A stretch of 64,000 nucleotides of DNA from Nanosynbacter sp. (GTDB lineage: Bacteria > Patescibacteriota > Saccharimonadia > Saccharimonadales > Saccharimonadaceae), in the NCBI GenBank assembly GCA_015257665.1, contig JABZJS010000005.1, positions 1 to 64,000 of the forward strand, given 5' to 3'. Both the position numbers and the translations under genes were made by a program. Of the stretch, positions 18,009 to 26,814 are shown piece after piece. Below the pieces are notes generated by a model. That model saw only the letters and a program-made list of their open reading frames with translations. It was not told the DNA's origin and did no database searches. The number at the start of each line of letters is the position of its first letter. The first letter of the stretch is position 1.

Positions 18009-18905
18009 TTACGATTCTGCTTTGCGGCCCGCTACCAGCAGGTAGAGGTTACCACCAAGTGCAGCACCGATCAAGGTACCAGCAATCACCTCAAGGCTCA
18101 GACGGCTATAGCCAGTCTCGCCACGGCTTGCTTGTGCGCCAGTAAAGCTACTGTCTGGTGCCTCTGTTGCAGCGATAGCCACTGCTGGGTTGAGTGTTGC
18201 ACTCTTTGCACGCAATTCATGTGGCAAGTGTTTGATATCCTGGACTGACGATGTGTCCACCGAAGCCTGCACCTGAGTCAGCAAGCCACCAGCCACGATA
18301 GCGGCAGCGGCCAAAGATAGACCGATCCCCACTGCCTGGCCTGTTTGCTTGAGCTCGGCCACGCGCGATACGGCAGCCGCAATGCCAAACATCAGCACCG
18401 CTGCGCCGACGAGCTCAACACCAAAGACCGCCCAACTAAAGGTAGTAAAGTGCTCGAAGCTGAGCTTGAAAGCGCTCCCACTTAAACCATTCAGTACAAC
18501 GACAGCGAGCGCCCCACCAAGCAGCTGGGCGATCCAGTAGAATGGTACCAGCGCTGTCTTGAGCTTGCGCATTGTCCAGAGGCCAAAGGTGACCGCTGGG
18601 TTGATATGTGCGCCAGATACTGCACCCACCGCCACAGCAATCACAAGCAGTGTGAGGCCAAGGTAGAGTGGTGCAAATTGAGTTGCCGCACCAATTGCGG
18701 CAATGGTGAGCATAAATGTACCAAGCAGCTCAGCAAAAATAATGTTGAGCAAATTGCTCGGCAGAGCTGACTCGCGTCGCTTACGGACAACAGTCTTGGT
18801 GGCTGATGTGGTCGATGCAGCCTTTACGGTTGGTGCAGCCTGAGGCTGGGAGGCCGAATCTTTCGCGGCCGATTTTTTGGTCGAAACGGCTTTTTTGGTA
18901 GCCAT
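18009..18905 (-). CDS. MIP family channel (aquaporin/glycerol facilitator)
   Basis: Membrane channel for water or small solutes. Both NPA signature loops are present: GAHINPAVT in the first half and ATLNPAVAI in the second, with six membrane helices arranged around them. The 298-aa chain is longer than usual because of a Lys/Ala/Ser-rich cytosolic N-terminal tail of about 45 residues. A longer periplasmic segment before the second NPA loop also adds length. GAAGGAGGG fixes the start at 18905 rather than the upstream in-frame ATG. Whether it carries water, glycerol or another solute cannot be read here. Confidence 0.93.
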   Translation of the reverse strand: MATKKAVSTKKSAAKDSASQPQAAPTVKAASTTSATKTVVRKRRESALPSNLLNIIFAELLGTFMLTIAAIGAATQFAPLYLGLTLLVIAVAVGAVSGAHINPAVTFGLWTMRKLKTALVPFYWIAQLLGGALAVVVLNGLSGSAFKLSFEHFTTFSWAVFGVELVGAAVLMFGIAAAVSRVAELKQTGQAVGIGLSLAAAAIVAGGLLTQVQASVDTSSVQDIKHLPHELRAKSATLNPAVAIAATEAPDSSFTGAQASRGETGYSRLSLEVIAGTLIGAALGGNLYLLVAGRKAES

Positions 18906-19010
18906 ACGTCCCTCCTTCACTAGTTGATACTACGCCTTTAGTATATCACATCACCCTGTTTGTCGGCGATATCAGATGTCGATTGTGCCAAATAATGCTA
19001 TACTAAAGAC

Positions 19011-19274
19011 ATGGGACAATATATGAAACAAGACCAAACGCGCAGTGAGCTGCAAGAGCGTATCGCGGCCGATCTCCGCGCTAAAGCAGCTGCCAGCAGT
19101 CACACTGGTGATGGCACCGCACCAGCAAGCGGTGATACTGGCGTCGAGCAATCCGAATATCTCAAAGGCACCAAGCAAACAACGACACTAGCTGGGGTGT
19201 GGCTGGTCGTTGGTTTTCTTGCACTGCTTACCTTTGGCTTTTTTGTTGCGCTAACCATCAATGGACAACAATAA
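19011..19274 (+). CDS. Small single-pass membrane protein upstream of pheS
   Basis: An 87-aa protein with a charged soluble N-terminal part and one hydrophobic helix at about residues 61-83. That layout fits a tail-anchored protein. The family is not recognised. TATACT at 18999-19004 is six bases before the ATG, so translation is probably leaderless. It ends 12 bases before pheS and very likely shares its transcript, making this box the pheS promoter too. Confidence 0.7.
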   Translation: MGQYMKQDQTRSELQERIAADLRAKAAASSHTGDGTAPASGDTGVEQSEYLKGTKQTTTLAGVWLVVGFLALLTFGFFVALTINGQQ

Positions 19275-19286
19275 CGGAGTGACGGT

Positions 19287-20330
19287 ATGACAAACCTTGA
19301 CGCTATCCAGCAAAAGCTACTCCTGGCTGTGAGCCAATCGACCACCCCGCGCGAAGTACTGCGCCACGAGGAATTGCGCGCACTGTATGGACATATCACA
19401 TCGCTCCCCCCAGTGGAGCGTGGGCCATTTGGCAAGCGTGTTAATGAGCTCAAGCAAGCTGTGCAAACTGCTATTGAGCGCCGCCTCGAGGAACTCGAGA
19501 CCGTCGAGCGCACACCGATTGACGTCACTGCGCCAATGGACATCAACACGGCTATTCCCCCATTACTACCAACAAACCAGGGCTCAACGCATCCATTAAT
19601 GCAAGAGATCGAGCGGATTGCTGATATCTTCTACCGCATGGGGTTTGCGGTAGAAGAGTCACGTGAGATCGATGATCAGTTCCATATGTTCGAGAGCCTC
19701 AACTTCCCGAAAGGCCACCCCGCCCGCGACGATTACGATACCTTCATGACCGTCGAGACAGATGCGCAGGGCGACCGCCTGATCGCGCCGGCGCATACCA
19801 GCACCATGCAAAATCGCGTCCTGACCACCTATCGCCATAATTTAGATGCGGGTGAAGCAATCGCCGCCATTGTACCCGACCGTGTCTTCCGCAATGAAGA
19901 CCTGGATGCTCGGCACGAGCACACCTTCTACCAAGTGGAGGGTGTCTATGTAGCTAAGGGAGTCAACGTCGGCAACTTGATTGCGACCTTGCAAGAATTT
20001 TTGCAGAGCTACTACGGCAAGCAGCTTGATGTGCGGGTCAATCCCTTCTACTTCCCTTTCACCGAGCCAAGCTTTGAGTTTGCCCTGAGCTGCCCCTTCT
20101 GCGAAGGCAAAGACCCCAGCTGTAAGGTATGCAGCGGTGAAGGCTGGGTTGAGCTGATTGGCTGCGGCTTGATCCACCCCAATGTGCTGCGGGCAGCCAA
20201 CATCGACCCCGACACCTATACTGGCTTCGCCTTTGGCTGCGGCATTGACCGCCTGGTAATGATGAAATACGGCATCGAAGACGTGCGGCATTTCGAGAGC
20301 GGCAAATTGGATTTTTTGCGGCAGTTTTAG
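19287..20330 (+). CDS. pheS: Phenylalanine-tRNA ligase alpha subunit
   Basis: Catalytic subunit that activates phenylalanine and transfers it to tRNA-Phe. The 347-aa chain has an N-terminal coiled-coil arm. The class II motif 2 region follows (FRNEDLDARHEHTFYQVEG), then FPFTEPSFE and the motif 3 stretch GFAFGCGIDRLVMMKYGI. A four-cysteine knuckle, CPFCEGKDPSCKVC, is inserted before the GCGLIHPNVL strand and probably binds zinc. It is separated from pheT by about 6 kb and lies on the other strand, so balanced subunit supply needs separate control. Confidence 0.97.
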   Translation: MTNLDAIQQKLLLAVSQSTTPREVLRHEELRALYGHITSLPPVERGPFGKRVNELKQAVQTAIERRLEELETVERTPIDVTAPMDINTAIPPLLPTNQGSTHPLMQEIERIADIFYRMGFAVEESREIDDQFHMFESLNFPKGHPARDDYDTFMTVETDAQGDRLIAPAHTSTMQNRVLTTYRHNLDAGEAIAAIVPDRVFRNEDLDARHEHTFYQVEGVYVAKGVNVGNLIATLQEFLQSYYGKQLDVRVNPFYFPFTEPSFEFALSCPFCEGKDPSCKVCSGEGWVELIGCGLIHPNVLRAANIDPDTYTGFAFGCGIDRLVMMKYGIEDVRHFESGKLDFLRQF

Positions 20331-20343
20331 CAGAGAGTTAGTT

Positions 20344-21477
20344 ATGCGCAGAAACAAATTGCCCCGTTTTAATGCTAATATAAAACAGAGCATATCAGTG
20401 TTTCACATTCTACCTTTGTGGGCGTGGGTGCTATTTCTTGTTTTGTTTTTGGCTGGTCTTCACGAGAATGGCTTACTGCTATCCATAGGGACTATCCTCA
20501 CTCTCGTTGGTATAACATTTGCCATCTCTTACATTATCAAAAAACGGCGCTACCAACTCACAAGAACGGATAAGAGAATAGCCATCTACGGGTCTACGAT
20601 TACGATTGTAGTGGGCCTCATTATAACTGGCATTGTAGTTCAAAAAGACCCTATGTCATCCACGCAAAGTTACCCTTCTCGATCTAGAGTAAATCAATCG
20701 GCAAAAGCAGCCTCCGAAAAAAAGATTCCAGAGCCACCAAAAGTAGATGAGACTATGGCTCAAGACATTCACTACAGAGAAGGCATTAAAGATAAGGTCA
20801 CGAAAGTCATCGACGGCGACACAATTGTCACCGACAAACATAGTCGTGTTCATCTCATTGGTATCGCTGCACCAAAAAATGATCATGTTGAGCCTTCTCA
20901 ATGTTTTAGCACTGAAGCCACCCAGAAGTTAGCCGAGCTTACTGCCAATAAAACCATCTACCTCGTGAAAGACTCTGCATATACCAAGAATAACCAAGAG
21001 CTTACCTCTAACTCTTTTTATGTGTATTTGGACAATGGCACAAATATCGCCTATCAACTACTAAAAGATGGTTATGGGCGCGAAAGCTCACAGAATTATC
21101 AATCATATAAGTGGCAACAAAAATTTAAAGAAGCCCAAAATGATGCTCAGAAGAATACGAAAGGCCTCTGGAGTGAGAATACCTGCGCAGGAGATACAAT
21201 ATCAGTAGCCACTAAAAGACAAAGGAGAAAAGAGGCTGAAGAAAAACAGCATCAAAAAATAAAAGCAGAAGGGCAAACGCAACAAAAGCTCCGCGCCGCA
21301 ACAGCTACACGACAGACACAGCAACCAGCCCAGCCGCCATCAAACCCAAATATCCAATTCCGTAGCTGCAAAGAGGCACGCGTCGCTGGCTATAGTCATA
21401 TGCATCGTGGGCAGCCAGGCTATAGTCAGGCGCTAGATCGAGACAATGACGGGATTGCCTGCGATAGTCATCGGTAG
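20344..21477 (+). CDS. Membrane protein with degenerate SNase domain and Excalibur domain
   Basis: The 377-aa protein has two or three membrane helices in residues 20-100. A staphylococcal-nuclease fold at about 150-277 and a C-terminal Excalibur calcium-binding motif (DRDNDGIACD) follow. The calcium-site Asp of VIDGDT is kept. However, the segment that normally holds the catalytic Arg, Asp and Glu reads RVHLIGIAAPK, so these are His170, Ala175 and Lys178. The second catalytic Arg, expected before the FYVYLDNG strand, is also missing. The protein is probably not an active nuclease and may instead bind DNA outside the cell. It starts 13 bases after pheS. Confidence 0.85.
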   Translation: MRRNKLPRFNANIKQSISVFHILPLWAWVLFLVLFLAGLHENGLLLSIGTILTLVGITFAISYIIKKRRYQLTRTDKRIAIYGSTITIVVGLIITGIVVQKDPMSSTQSYPSRSRVNQSAKAASEKKIPEPPKVDETMAQDIHYREGIKDKVTKVIDGDTIVTDKHSRVHLIGIAAPKNDHVEPSQCFSTEATQKLAELTANKTIYLVKDSAYTKNNQELTSNSFYVYLDNGTNIAYQLLKDGYGRESSQNYQSYKWQQKFKEAQNDAQKNTKGLWSENTCAGDTISVATKRQRRKEAEEKQHQKIKAEGQTQQKLRAATATRQTQQPAQPPSNPNIQFRSCKEARVAGYSHMHRGQPGYSQALDRDNDGIACDSHR

Positions 21478-21497
21478 TGAGTATAATTTCAGCAACA

Positions 21498-21536
21498 GTC
21501 TAAAAGATCACCGCCTTATACAGTGATCTTTTAGAC
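21498..21536. terminator. Bidirectional terminator between the SNase-like and GH16 genes
   Basis: Fourteen-base arms (21498-21511 with 21523-21536) and an 11-base loop, between convergent genes. Confidence 0.85.
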
Positions 21537-21553
21537 ATCTATTATATAGCTGT

Positions 21554-22822
21554 CTACCGATTAATCGTCAACGGCCAACTCAGCTCGACACTCTTCAGCT
21601 TCTTTAGACTGTTGAGTGGTGTAAGATCCTTCACTTCAGTGTTTTTGAGAGAAACAAAGGTGAGATTCTTTGCATGTTGAATGCCTTCGAGGTTCTTTAT
21701 TTTCTCCCACGACTCTGCACCATCACGCGCGCTAAGGTCGAGCGTGGTTAGTTTCTCGAGATCTGAGGTAAGCATGGGCTGTGCATCGCCGCGCTTTGTA
21801 TGAGTCACTTGGGCGATGGCTTGGTTGAGCTTATTGCGGAGACGCCAATCGAGCACACTCACCACCGCGTCCTGTGGCTTATCAGCAGCAGTCTTTTCTT
21901 GGTAGACCCGCACATAGTCGACCTGCATATCTTTCGCGACTTCATAATCCTTGGGGCTAGCCTTCTTGTATGGCTCATTGAGGCCGCCAACCTGGTGATT
22001 CAAGCGAATAAAGAGTTTATTAGCTGCCTTGGCAAAGGGCCAGTTTGCATCATCTGGTGTCACGCGGTGTACCATGCGCCCATCATAGTAGAATTCGATC
22101 GTACCATCCTTCTTATTCAAGACGCCGTAGGTATGGAAGGCAGTTTGTGTATTGCCGACAATATTCCGATCGAGAATGTGCTGGTGCTGATGTGAACGCT
22201 CTTTATTCCCCTGGCGTGGTCGAGTATGAATATTGGCCTGCAGCCAGCTTGGGTCGTAGCCACGCGACTCGAAGACATCGAGTTCACCACTGGCTGGCCA
22301 GTTGAATGTTGTGCTTGTGAGCCAAAATGATGCCCAGGTTGCTCGAGCACCACTGTTCTTGTTACCCTCTGGCAGTTTGATAGACGCCTCATAGTAGGTG
22401 CCGGGACCCCAGGCATGGGCGACACTTTTGTCCTTCCAGTCACTGAGGTAGTGCGAGTTAACCATCCCTGTCGAGAAGGCAGCATGACCAGCCTGGCATG
22501 GTTTGCCATTTTTATCATACTGCGCGAGGAGATGGAGTTTGCCATCGTACTGGCGCACCATGTCTGTCCGGAAGCGCCCTTCCATACCCGACGCAAGGTC
22601 AAAGCAACCCGTCGGTACAGCCCATTTGGTTGTGTCGAGTTTATTACCGTCAAATTCATCACCCCACACTTTTTTATAATGCGCCTGTACATCACGCGGC
22701 AGATGATCGACTGCCGATGCTGACTGCGCTATGGCACAGTTTGCACCCATTATAGCGCACGCCATGGTAAGCCCAAGCGCCAAGACAGCTTTTGCTTGTT
22801 TTGTTGCTCGTGTTGCCAACAT
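21554..22822 (-). CDS. Secreted GH16 glycoside hydrolase with leucine-rich tail
   Basis: A 422-aa exported enzyme of glycoside hydrolase family 16, which cleaves beta-1,3 or beta-1,3-1,4 glucans and related galactans. A signal peptide ends near AQSASA (residue 37). The catalytic motif GELDVFES has Glu180, Asp182 and Glu185 in the ExDxxE pattern. The last 80 residues form leucine-rich repeats (LTTLDLSARDG, LTFVSLKNTEVKDLTPL) like those of internalin-type binding modules. The combination suggests attachment to a surface or matrix polymer while degrading it. GGAGGGG precedes the ATG. The exact polymer is unknown. Confidence 0.9.
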   Translation of the reverse strand: MLATRATKQAKAVLALGLTMACAIMGANCAIAQSASAVDHLPRDVQAHYKKVWGDEFDGNKLDTTKWAVPTGCFDLASGMEGRFRTDMVRQYDGKLHLLAQYDKNGKPCQAGHAAFSTGMVNSHYLSDWKDKSVAHAWGPGTYYEASIKLPEGNKNSGARATWASFWLTSTTFNWPASGELDVFESRGYDPSWLQANIHTRPRQGNKERSHQHQHILDRNIVGNTQTAFHTYGVLNKKDGTIEFYYDGRMVHRVTPDDANWPFAKAANKLFIRLNHQVGGLNEPYKKASPKDYEVAKDMQVDYVRVYQEKTAADKPQDAVVSVLDWRLRNKLNQAIAQVTHTKRGDAQPMLTSDLEKLTTLDLSARDGAESWEKIKNLEGIQHAKNLTFVSLKNTEVKDLTPLNSLKKLKSVELSWPLTINR

Positions 22823-23143
22823 ATCCCCTCCTTATGTTCGTTAGCTGTTCTTATTTAATCACAGCTACTCTGCTTTGCCAAACACAAGACAATAACTTTA
22901 TCCATATTTTTTGCAAGCAAGATAGTCTATTTTGATCATGCACATCGATCTGCCAGAGGTCATTTTTTGCACGAAGAAGCAATATATGGCGTATGTATTA
23001 TACTCCGAAATACGTTGTGGTTTTTGCTACGATTATCGCTACCCCTGTTTGACAAATTACACGTGAAGTATCTCCGTAGGGATTAATTTTGCCGAGCATA
23101 CCATGCTTGCGTTGGGCCAAGGCTCGTCAGATTGATCCAGCGG
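22823..23143. other. Intergenic gap, no gene seen
   Basis: This 321-base AT-rich stretch lies between the GH16 gene, which is transcribed away from it, and rmuC, which ends at it. Scattered TATACT-like boxes occur, but no hairpin or convincing open frame was found. Confidence 0.5.
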
Positions 23144-24223
23144 CTACTCATCCCCACGCTGAGGTCGTTCGAGCAACTGTGGCTCGCTCTGGCGTTCACC
23201 GCCAGCGATACGTACGACGTCTTTATCCATCTTGCCGAGCTCGCGATAGGTTGTGTTGTAGTGCCCAACCGTTGTGGCGAGACTCTTGCCCATTTTGCCT
23301 AGCAACTCATCAAACTTCTTGATATGCGTCGCAAGCTGGCCAACCCGCAGCTGAATATCCTTGGCTTGCTCTTCGATCTGGAGGCTGCGTAGCCCCTGCA
23401 GCACCGTCTGCAAATAGGCCAAGAAGCTAGTTGGACTCACGATAATCACCCGTCGATCGCGAAAGGCATACTCAATCAAATCGCGGCTCGAGCCACCCTG
23501 CCCTACATTGTTGATAAGCAGATCATAATACAGCGACTCGCTGGGGATAAACATAAAGGCAAAGTCCATCGTATCTTCATTTGGGCGAATGTATTTGCTT
23601 GTCTCGTCGATGCGCTGCTTGAGGTCGAGCTTGACGCGGCTCAGCAGCTGCTGGCGCTCGTCTTTGCTCGTGGCATTGATCATCCGGTTGTAGTTCTCAA
23701 GGCTAAACTTGCTATCGATCGGCAGCACGCGCCCCTTGTCAAGAAAGATCACCGCATCGACCGCCTCACCGTCAGCAAAGCGATATTGCATCTGATACTG
23801 AGCCGGTGGCAACACATTCTCAAGCACACTCTGCAGATAATATTCACCAAAGACACCGCGCTGCTTGGGGTTTTGCAGAACGTTTTGTAGTGTCTTGAGC
23901 TCATCTGCGACATCGACGACGCGTCGATTAGTCTCATCTAGCTTGGTGAGGCGTTGCGTCACATCGGCTACTAGCTTGGCACTCTCGGAGAGCTGCTTCT
24001 GGACTGATGTTTGCATAGCAGCACCCGAGCGCTCGAGCTTATCCCCAACCGACTGCTGCATAGCGGCTATCGTGCGCGACAACTCCGTCACGTCGCTCTT
24101 GAGAAGCGCCACCGACTGCTGATCTTTGAGCTCATTAAGCTTCGCCAGCAGCAGACTCAGTACTGCACCGCAGCCAACGAGGACAACAATAAGAATAATT
24201 CCAAGCACAAGAGAAAGTTCCAT
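23144..24223 (-). CDS. rmuC: RmuC family DNA recombination protein
   Basis: A 359-aa membrane-anchored protein with an N-terminal helix (residues 4-25). A long coiled coil follows, then the RmuC nuclease-like domain with GVFGEYYLQSVLENVLP, VDAVIFLDKGRVLPIDSKF and FMFIPSESLYYDLL. RmuC limits DNA inversions at short repeats in E. coli; the exact chemistry is not settled. TATACT at 24230-24235 is six bases before the ATG, consistent with a leaderless transcript. Confidence 0.93.
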   Translation of the reverse strand: MELSLVLGIILIVVLVGCGAVLSLLLAKLNELKDQQSVALLKSDVTELSRTIAAMQQSVGDKLERSGAAMQTSVQKQLSESAKLVADVTQRLTKLDETNRRVVDVADELKTLQNVLQNPKQRGVFGEYYLQSVLENVLPPAQYQMQYRFADGEAVDAVIFLDKGRVLPIDSKFSLENYNRMINATSKDERQQLLSRVKLDLKQRIDETSKYIRPNEDTMDFAFMFIPSESLYYDLLINNVGQGGSSRDLIEYAFRDRRVIIVSPTSFLAYLQTVLQGLRSLQIEEQAKDIQLRVGQLATHIKKFDELLGKMGKSLATTVGHYNTTYRELGKMDKDVVRIAGGERQSEPQLLERPQRGDE

Positions 24224-24384
24224 ATCTCTAGTATAGCATTTCCCCAGAAATAGCCACTCATGTTGTTTTATTGAGCGGGGCGTGTCAGCTTCTTGTGAGT
24301 GTGTCTCTCATTTAGCACAAGGTAGAAGTGTCGTAATGAGTTTTTCAGCGCTAGCGCGAGAAGTCTGATATTCTCACAGAATAT

Positions 24385-25035
24385 CTACAGTGTTGCAAGA
24401 TATATCAATACAATGATCGCCACCATTGCACCAAGTGTGACTGCTAGGTTGCGCAGGCGCGAGATCCACGAAAACACGCCAATGCTCAGTGCCATCAAAA
24501 TCGTAATAACTGGCACTACGACATACCATGACGATGCTGCCAGCCACGTAAGCACTGGCCAGAGACCGACTGCCGTCGCAAGCATAACGAGAGCGGGACG
24601 ATACACCCGGCGCTGCACCAAAAATATAAGCCCGACAATCACTGCCACAACCATTGCGCTCAAGACTGTATAGAATGTGGGTGTGCCACAGCTTGCTGGA
24701 TTAGCACTACCAAGGCCACAAACTGCACCAAACACCCCGAGATTGGCAACGAGCAGTAGTACTGCACTTGTCACCACGCCAGTAATGGCCGCGCCTATCA
24801 TAATCTGCCCCATATCTGGCCACGATAAGTTCACAAAATGCTCGGTGTCTTCGGATGTATCGAGCACACCACCCTGAGCAAAGGGGTTATCGATTGCTCG
24901 GCTGTGGTCGAGCCCATCGTCAAGCACCGTCTTGGTGATGGTCGCCGTCTTGGCAGTTTTTGCTTTTTTAGCTTGGCGCGCTGCTTCCGCCACCTCATCT
25001 GGGTCAGCGGTGCGTGCGTATATCTGTTCGTCCAT
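24385..25035 (-). CDS. Multi-pass membrane protein of unknown function
   Basis: A 216-aa protein with an acidic then Lys/Ala-rich cytosolic N-terminus (about 80 residues) and five hydrophobic helices. Two cysteines in the first extracytoplasmic loop (VCGLGSANPASCGTP) could pair. The frame can also begin at a TTG at 25050, but GGAG nine bases before the ATG at 25035 fits better. Not recognised. It lies 37 bp after the PAP2 gene on the same strand and may be co-transcribed. Confidence 0.65.
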   Translation of the reverse strand: MDEQIYARTADPDEVAEAARQAKKAKTAKTATITKTVLDDGLDHSRAIDNPFAQGGVLDTSEDTEHFVNLSWPDMGQIMIGAAITGVVTSAVLLLVANLGVFGAVCGLGSANPASCGTPTFYTVLSAMVVAVIVGLIFLVQRRVYRPALVMLATAVGLWPVLTWLAASSWYVVVPVITILMALSIGVFSWISRLRNLAVTLGAMVAIIVLIYLATL

Positions 25036-25072
25036 ATTATCTAGCTCCAATTCCTTACTGGGAGCTATTATA

Positions 25073-25567
25073 TTATGTTTTTGCCGATTTTGCTAGTCTG
25101 CGCCAGAATTTTTTGTGATGTGGCACGTACCATACAGCACCCAGCAGTGCAACGGCCACCCCACCAGCAATATCGAGCGGTGTATGTACTAGTGCCGCCA
25201 CGCGGCCAAGGCACACCAACACCGTCATAACAAATAGCGCTACGGTGAGTAGTCGCCGGCGAGTCACATACCATACTGCTAAGGTAAGAAACATCGCAAA
25301 GAGTGCGTGATCGGACGGAAAGCCGGGATTATTGAGATAGAGCGCACCCGGGTCGGTACCGAGCTTTTCAAATGGCCGGAGCGTCTCGGGTTGCCAGAGC
25401 GCACCAATAACCTTCGCACACCAATAGGACGTCAGGCCTGCCATAAATACGCGCGTGTAACGTTGGTAGCGTTGGGCTTGAGGTGCACGAAAAAACAGTG
25501 CAAAAAGAGCTACAGCGACAATCGGGATCATAAGCCCATCAGCAACCAAGCGAACAATGGCATTCAT
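25073..25567 (-). CDS. PAP2 family phosphatase
   Basis: Membrane phosphatase with the PAP2 active site: LRPFEKLG, then GFPSDHALF with the PSDH motif, then GRVAALVHTPLDIAGG with the catalytic His and Asp. Five hydrophobic helices fit a 164-aa undecaprenyl-pyrophosphate phosphatase of the BcrC type, which recycles the cell-wall lipid carrier; other lipid phosphates are possible. The frame extends upstream, but TATAAT at 25574-25579 lies six bases before the ATG at 25567, so this is the start and the mRNA is probably leaderless. Confidence 0.88.
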   Translation of the reverse strand: MNAIVRLVADGLMIPIVAVALFALFFRAPQAQRYQRYTRVFMAGLTSYWCAKVIGALWQPETLRPFEKLGTDPGALYLNNPGFPSDHALFAMFLTLAVWYVTRRRLLTVALFVMTVLVCLGRVAALVHTPLDIAGGVAVALLGAVWYVPHHKKFWRRLAKSAKT

Positions 25568-25624
25568 ACCCCTATTATACCACTGCTCGGGGTTTTGTGT
25601 GATGGATTTAATCCACATCTAAGA

Positions 25625-26131
25625 TTACTTTTGTATCTGTCGAGCAGGCTGCTTTGCCTTTGGGGTATCAAGCAACTTCCCAACCGCATTGATGATCTGC
25701 TGGATGACTGTCGGCTTGGTCGATTGTTCTATCTTCGGACGTGCTGGTGGAGCTTTGATAACGTTAGCTGGCGGCATGTTGATCGTATTAGCTGGGGGTC
25801 TTTGTACTTCAGGAGGTCGCTGTGCTTTTGGCTTGGTTTGCTCCTTCTTCTTGACATTGGCAATCACAACATTGATACGGTCGTCGTCAAGGACTTTTTT
25901 GTATGACACTTCTGCGCTGTCGCCACCAGTGTATTCTCCACCAGCTTGCTGAGCAATTTGGTTCGGATTGCAGGCTTCGGGATTCTTGACACTGCAGATG
26001 CGCGCAAGTGGGCATGCATTACAGGCCGCTTGGCCAATCCGCTCCTGCGCAATCCGTCGCGCATTTTCTTGCCAGGCTGCAATTTCCTCCGGCGAGCGCT
26101 TGGTTGGTGTTTTGGCAAGCTGCTCACTCAT
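25625..26131 (-). CDS. Small protein with a C-x2-C-x5-C-x7-C motif and proline-rich linker
   Basis: A 168-aa soluble protein, not recognised. Near the N-terminus four cysteines (37, 40, 46, 54) are spaced C-x2-C-x5-C-x7-C and could bind an iron-sulphur cluster or zinc. The second half is a Pro/Lys/Ala-rich linker leading to a short amphipathic helix. Its ATG overlaps the stop of the reductase gene by four bases (ATGA), which strongly suggests joint function in the nrdD-nrdG operon. An electron-carrier role is inferred from context only. Confidence 0.75.
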   Translation of the reverse strand: MSEQLAKTPTKRSPEEIAAWQENARRIAQERIGQAACNACPLARICSVKNPEACNPNQIAQQAGGEYTGGDSAEVSYKKVLDDDRINVVIANVKKKEQTKPKAQRPPEVQRPPANTINMPPANVIKAPPARPKIEQSTKPTVIQQIINAVGKLLDTPKAKQPARQIQK

Positions 26132-26814
26132 TCGAAAAACACCTCTGTTGCAATACATTTACTTGCAATACCCCGCGCGGTGAGCCCCTGCCACATTGCT
26201 CGCGTAAATGCAACTGAACCACACACTAGGTAGTGTGCCGCTGGGTTGATACACATATCGAGGTCAATTCGCCCCTGATGTATCTTAGGCGAGACTGTTG
26301 CTTGGCGTGTCACGAAGTGGTGAAGCGACAGCTGCGGGTAGCGCACCTCATATGTAGCAAGGTCGGTCGCAAAGACAATATCGTCGACGGTCCGATTGCT
26401 ATACATGAGCTGAATATTCCGATGCGGATCACGCGCGCATTCGCTCTTGATAATACTCCACACCGGACTAATACCGACTCCAGCTGCGATCCCCACGAGT
26501 GGGCGATCTGTCAGTGGATTAAAGTACCCATACGCCGCCGAAAAAGTTAGTTGGTCGCCCACCTGCCGGCTACATAGGTAGTGGGAATACTCACCGCCAA
26601 TATCCTTCACGGTAATACTCAGATGTGGTTCGCCGGGCCAACTCGATAGGCTATATGCCTTACCCTCAGGCGTGCGCGACTCTGGCTTGATAACGGTAAT
26701 ATATTGTCCAGCCGTATAGTGAAATGGTGCGTCGCCTTTGGCATCAAACACCAACGTTGCTACATCGTGCGTGTGCTGAATCACTTGCTGGATTGTCCCT
26801 GTATAGTACTGCAT
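26128..26814 (-). CDS. FAD-dependent ferredoxin/flavodoxin reductase-like oxidoreductase
   Basis: A 228-aa member of the ferredoxin-NADP reductase fold. The FAD-binding strand has the pattern KAYSLSS, a variant of RxYS, followed by GGEYSHYL. The nicotinamide domain has GIAAGVGISP and a C-terminal VCGSVAFTRAMWQGL. There is no ferredoxin domain fused to it. The start at 26814 overlaps the nrdG stop by one base (TGATG), and the end overlaps the four-Cys gene. Supplying electrons to the radical-SAM activase NrdG is a reasonable inference from this layout. A small nitrate or flavin reductase is an alternative. Confidence 0.88.
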   Translation of the reverse strand: MQYYTGTIQQVIQHTHDVATLVFDAKGDAPFHYTAGQYITVIKPESRTPEGKAYSLSSWPGEPHLSITVKDIGGEYSHYLCSRQVGDQLTFSAAYGYFNPLTDRPLVGIAAGVGISPVWSIIKSECARDPHRNIQLMYSNRTVDDIVFATDLATYEVRYPQLSLHHFVTRQATVSPKIHQGRIDLDMCINPAAHYLVCGSVAFTRAMWQGLTARGIASKCIATEVFFE

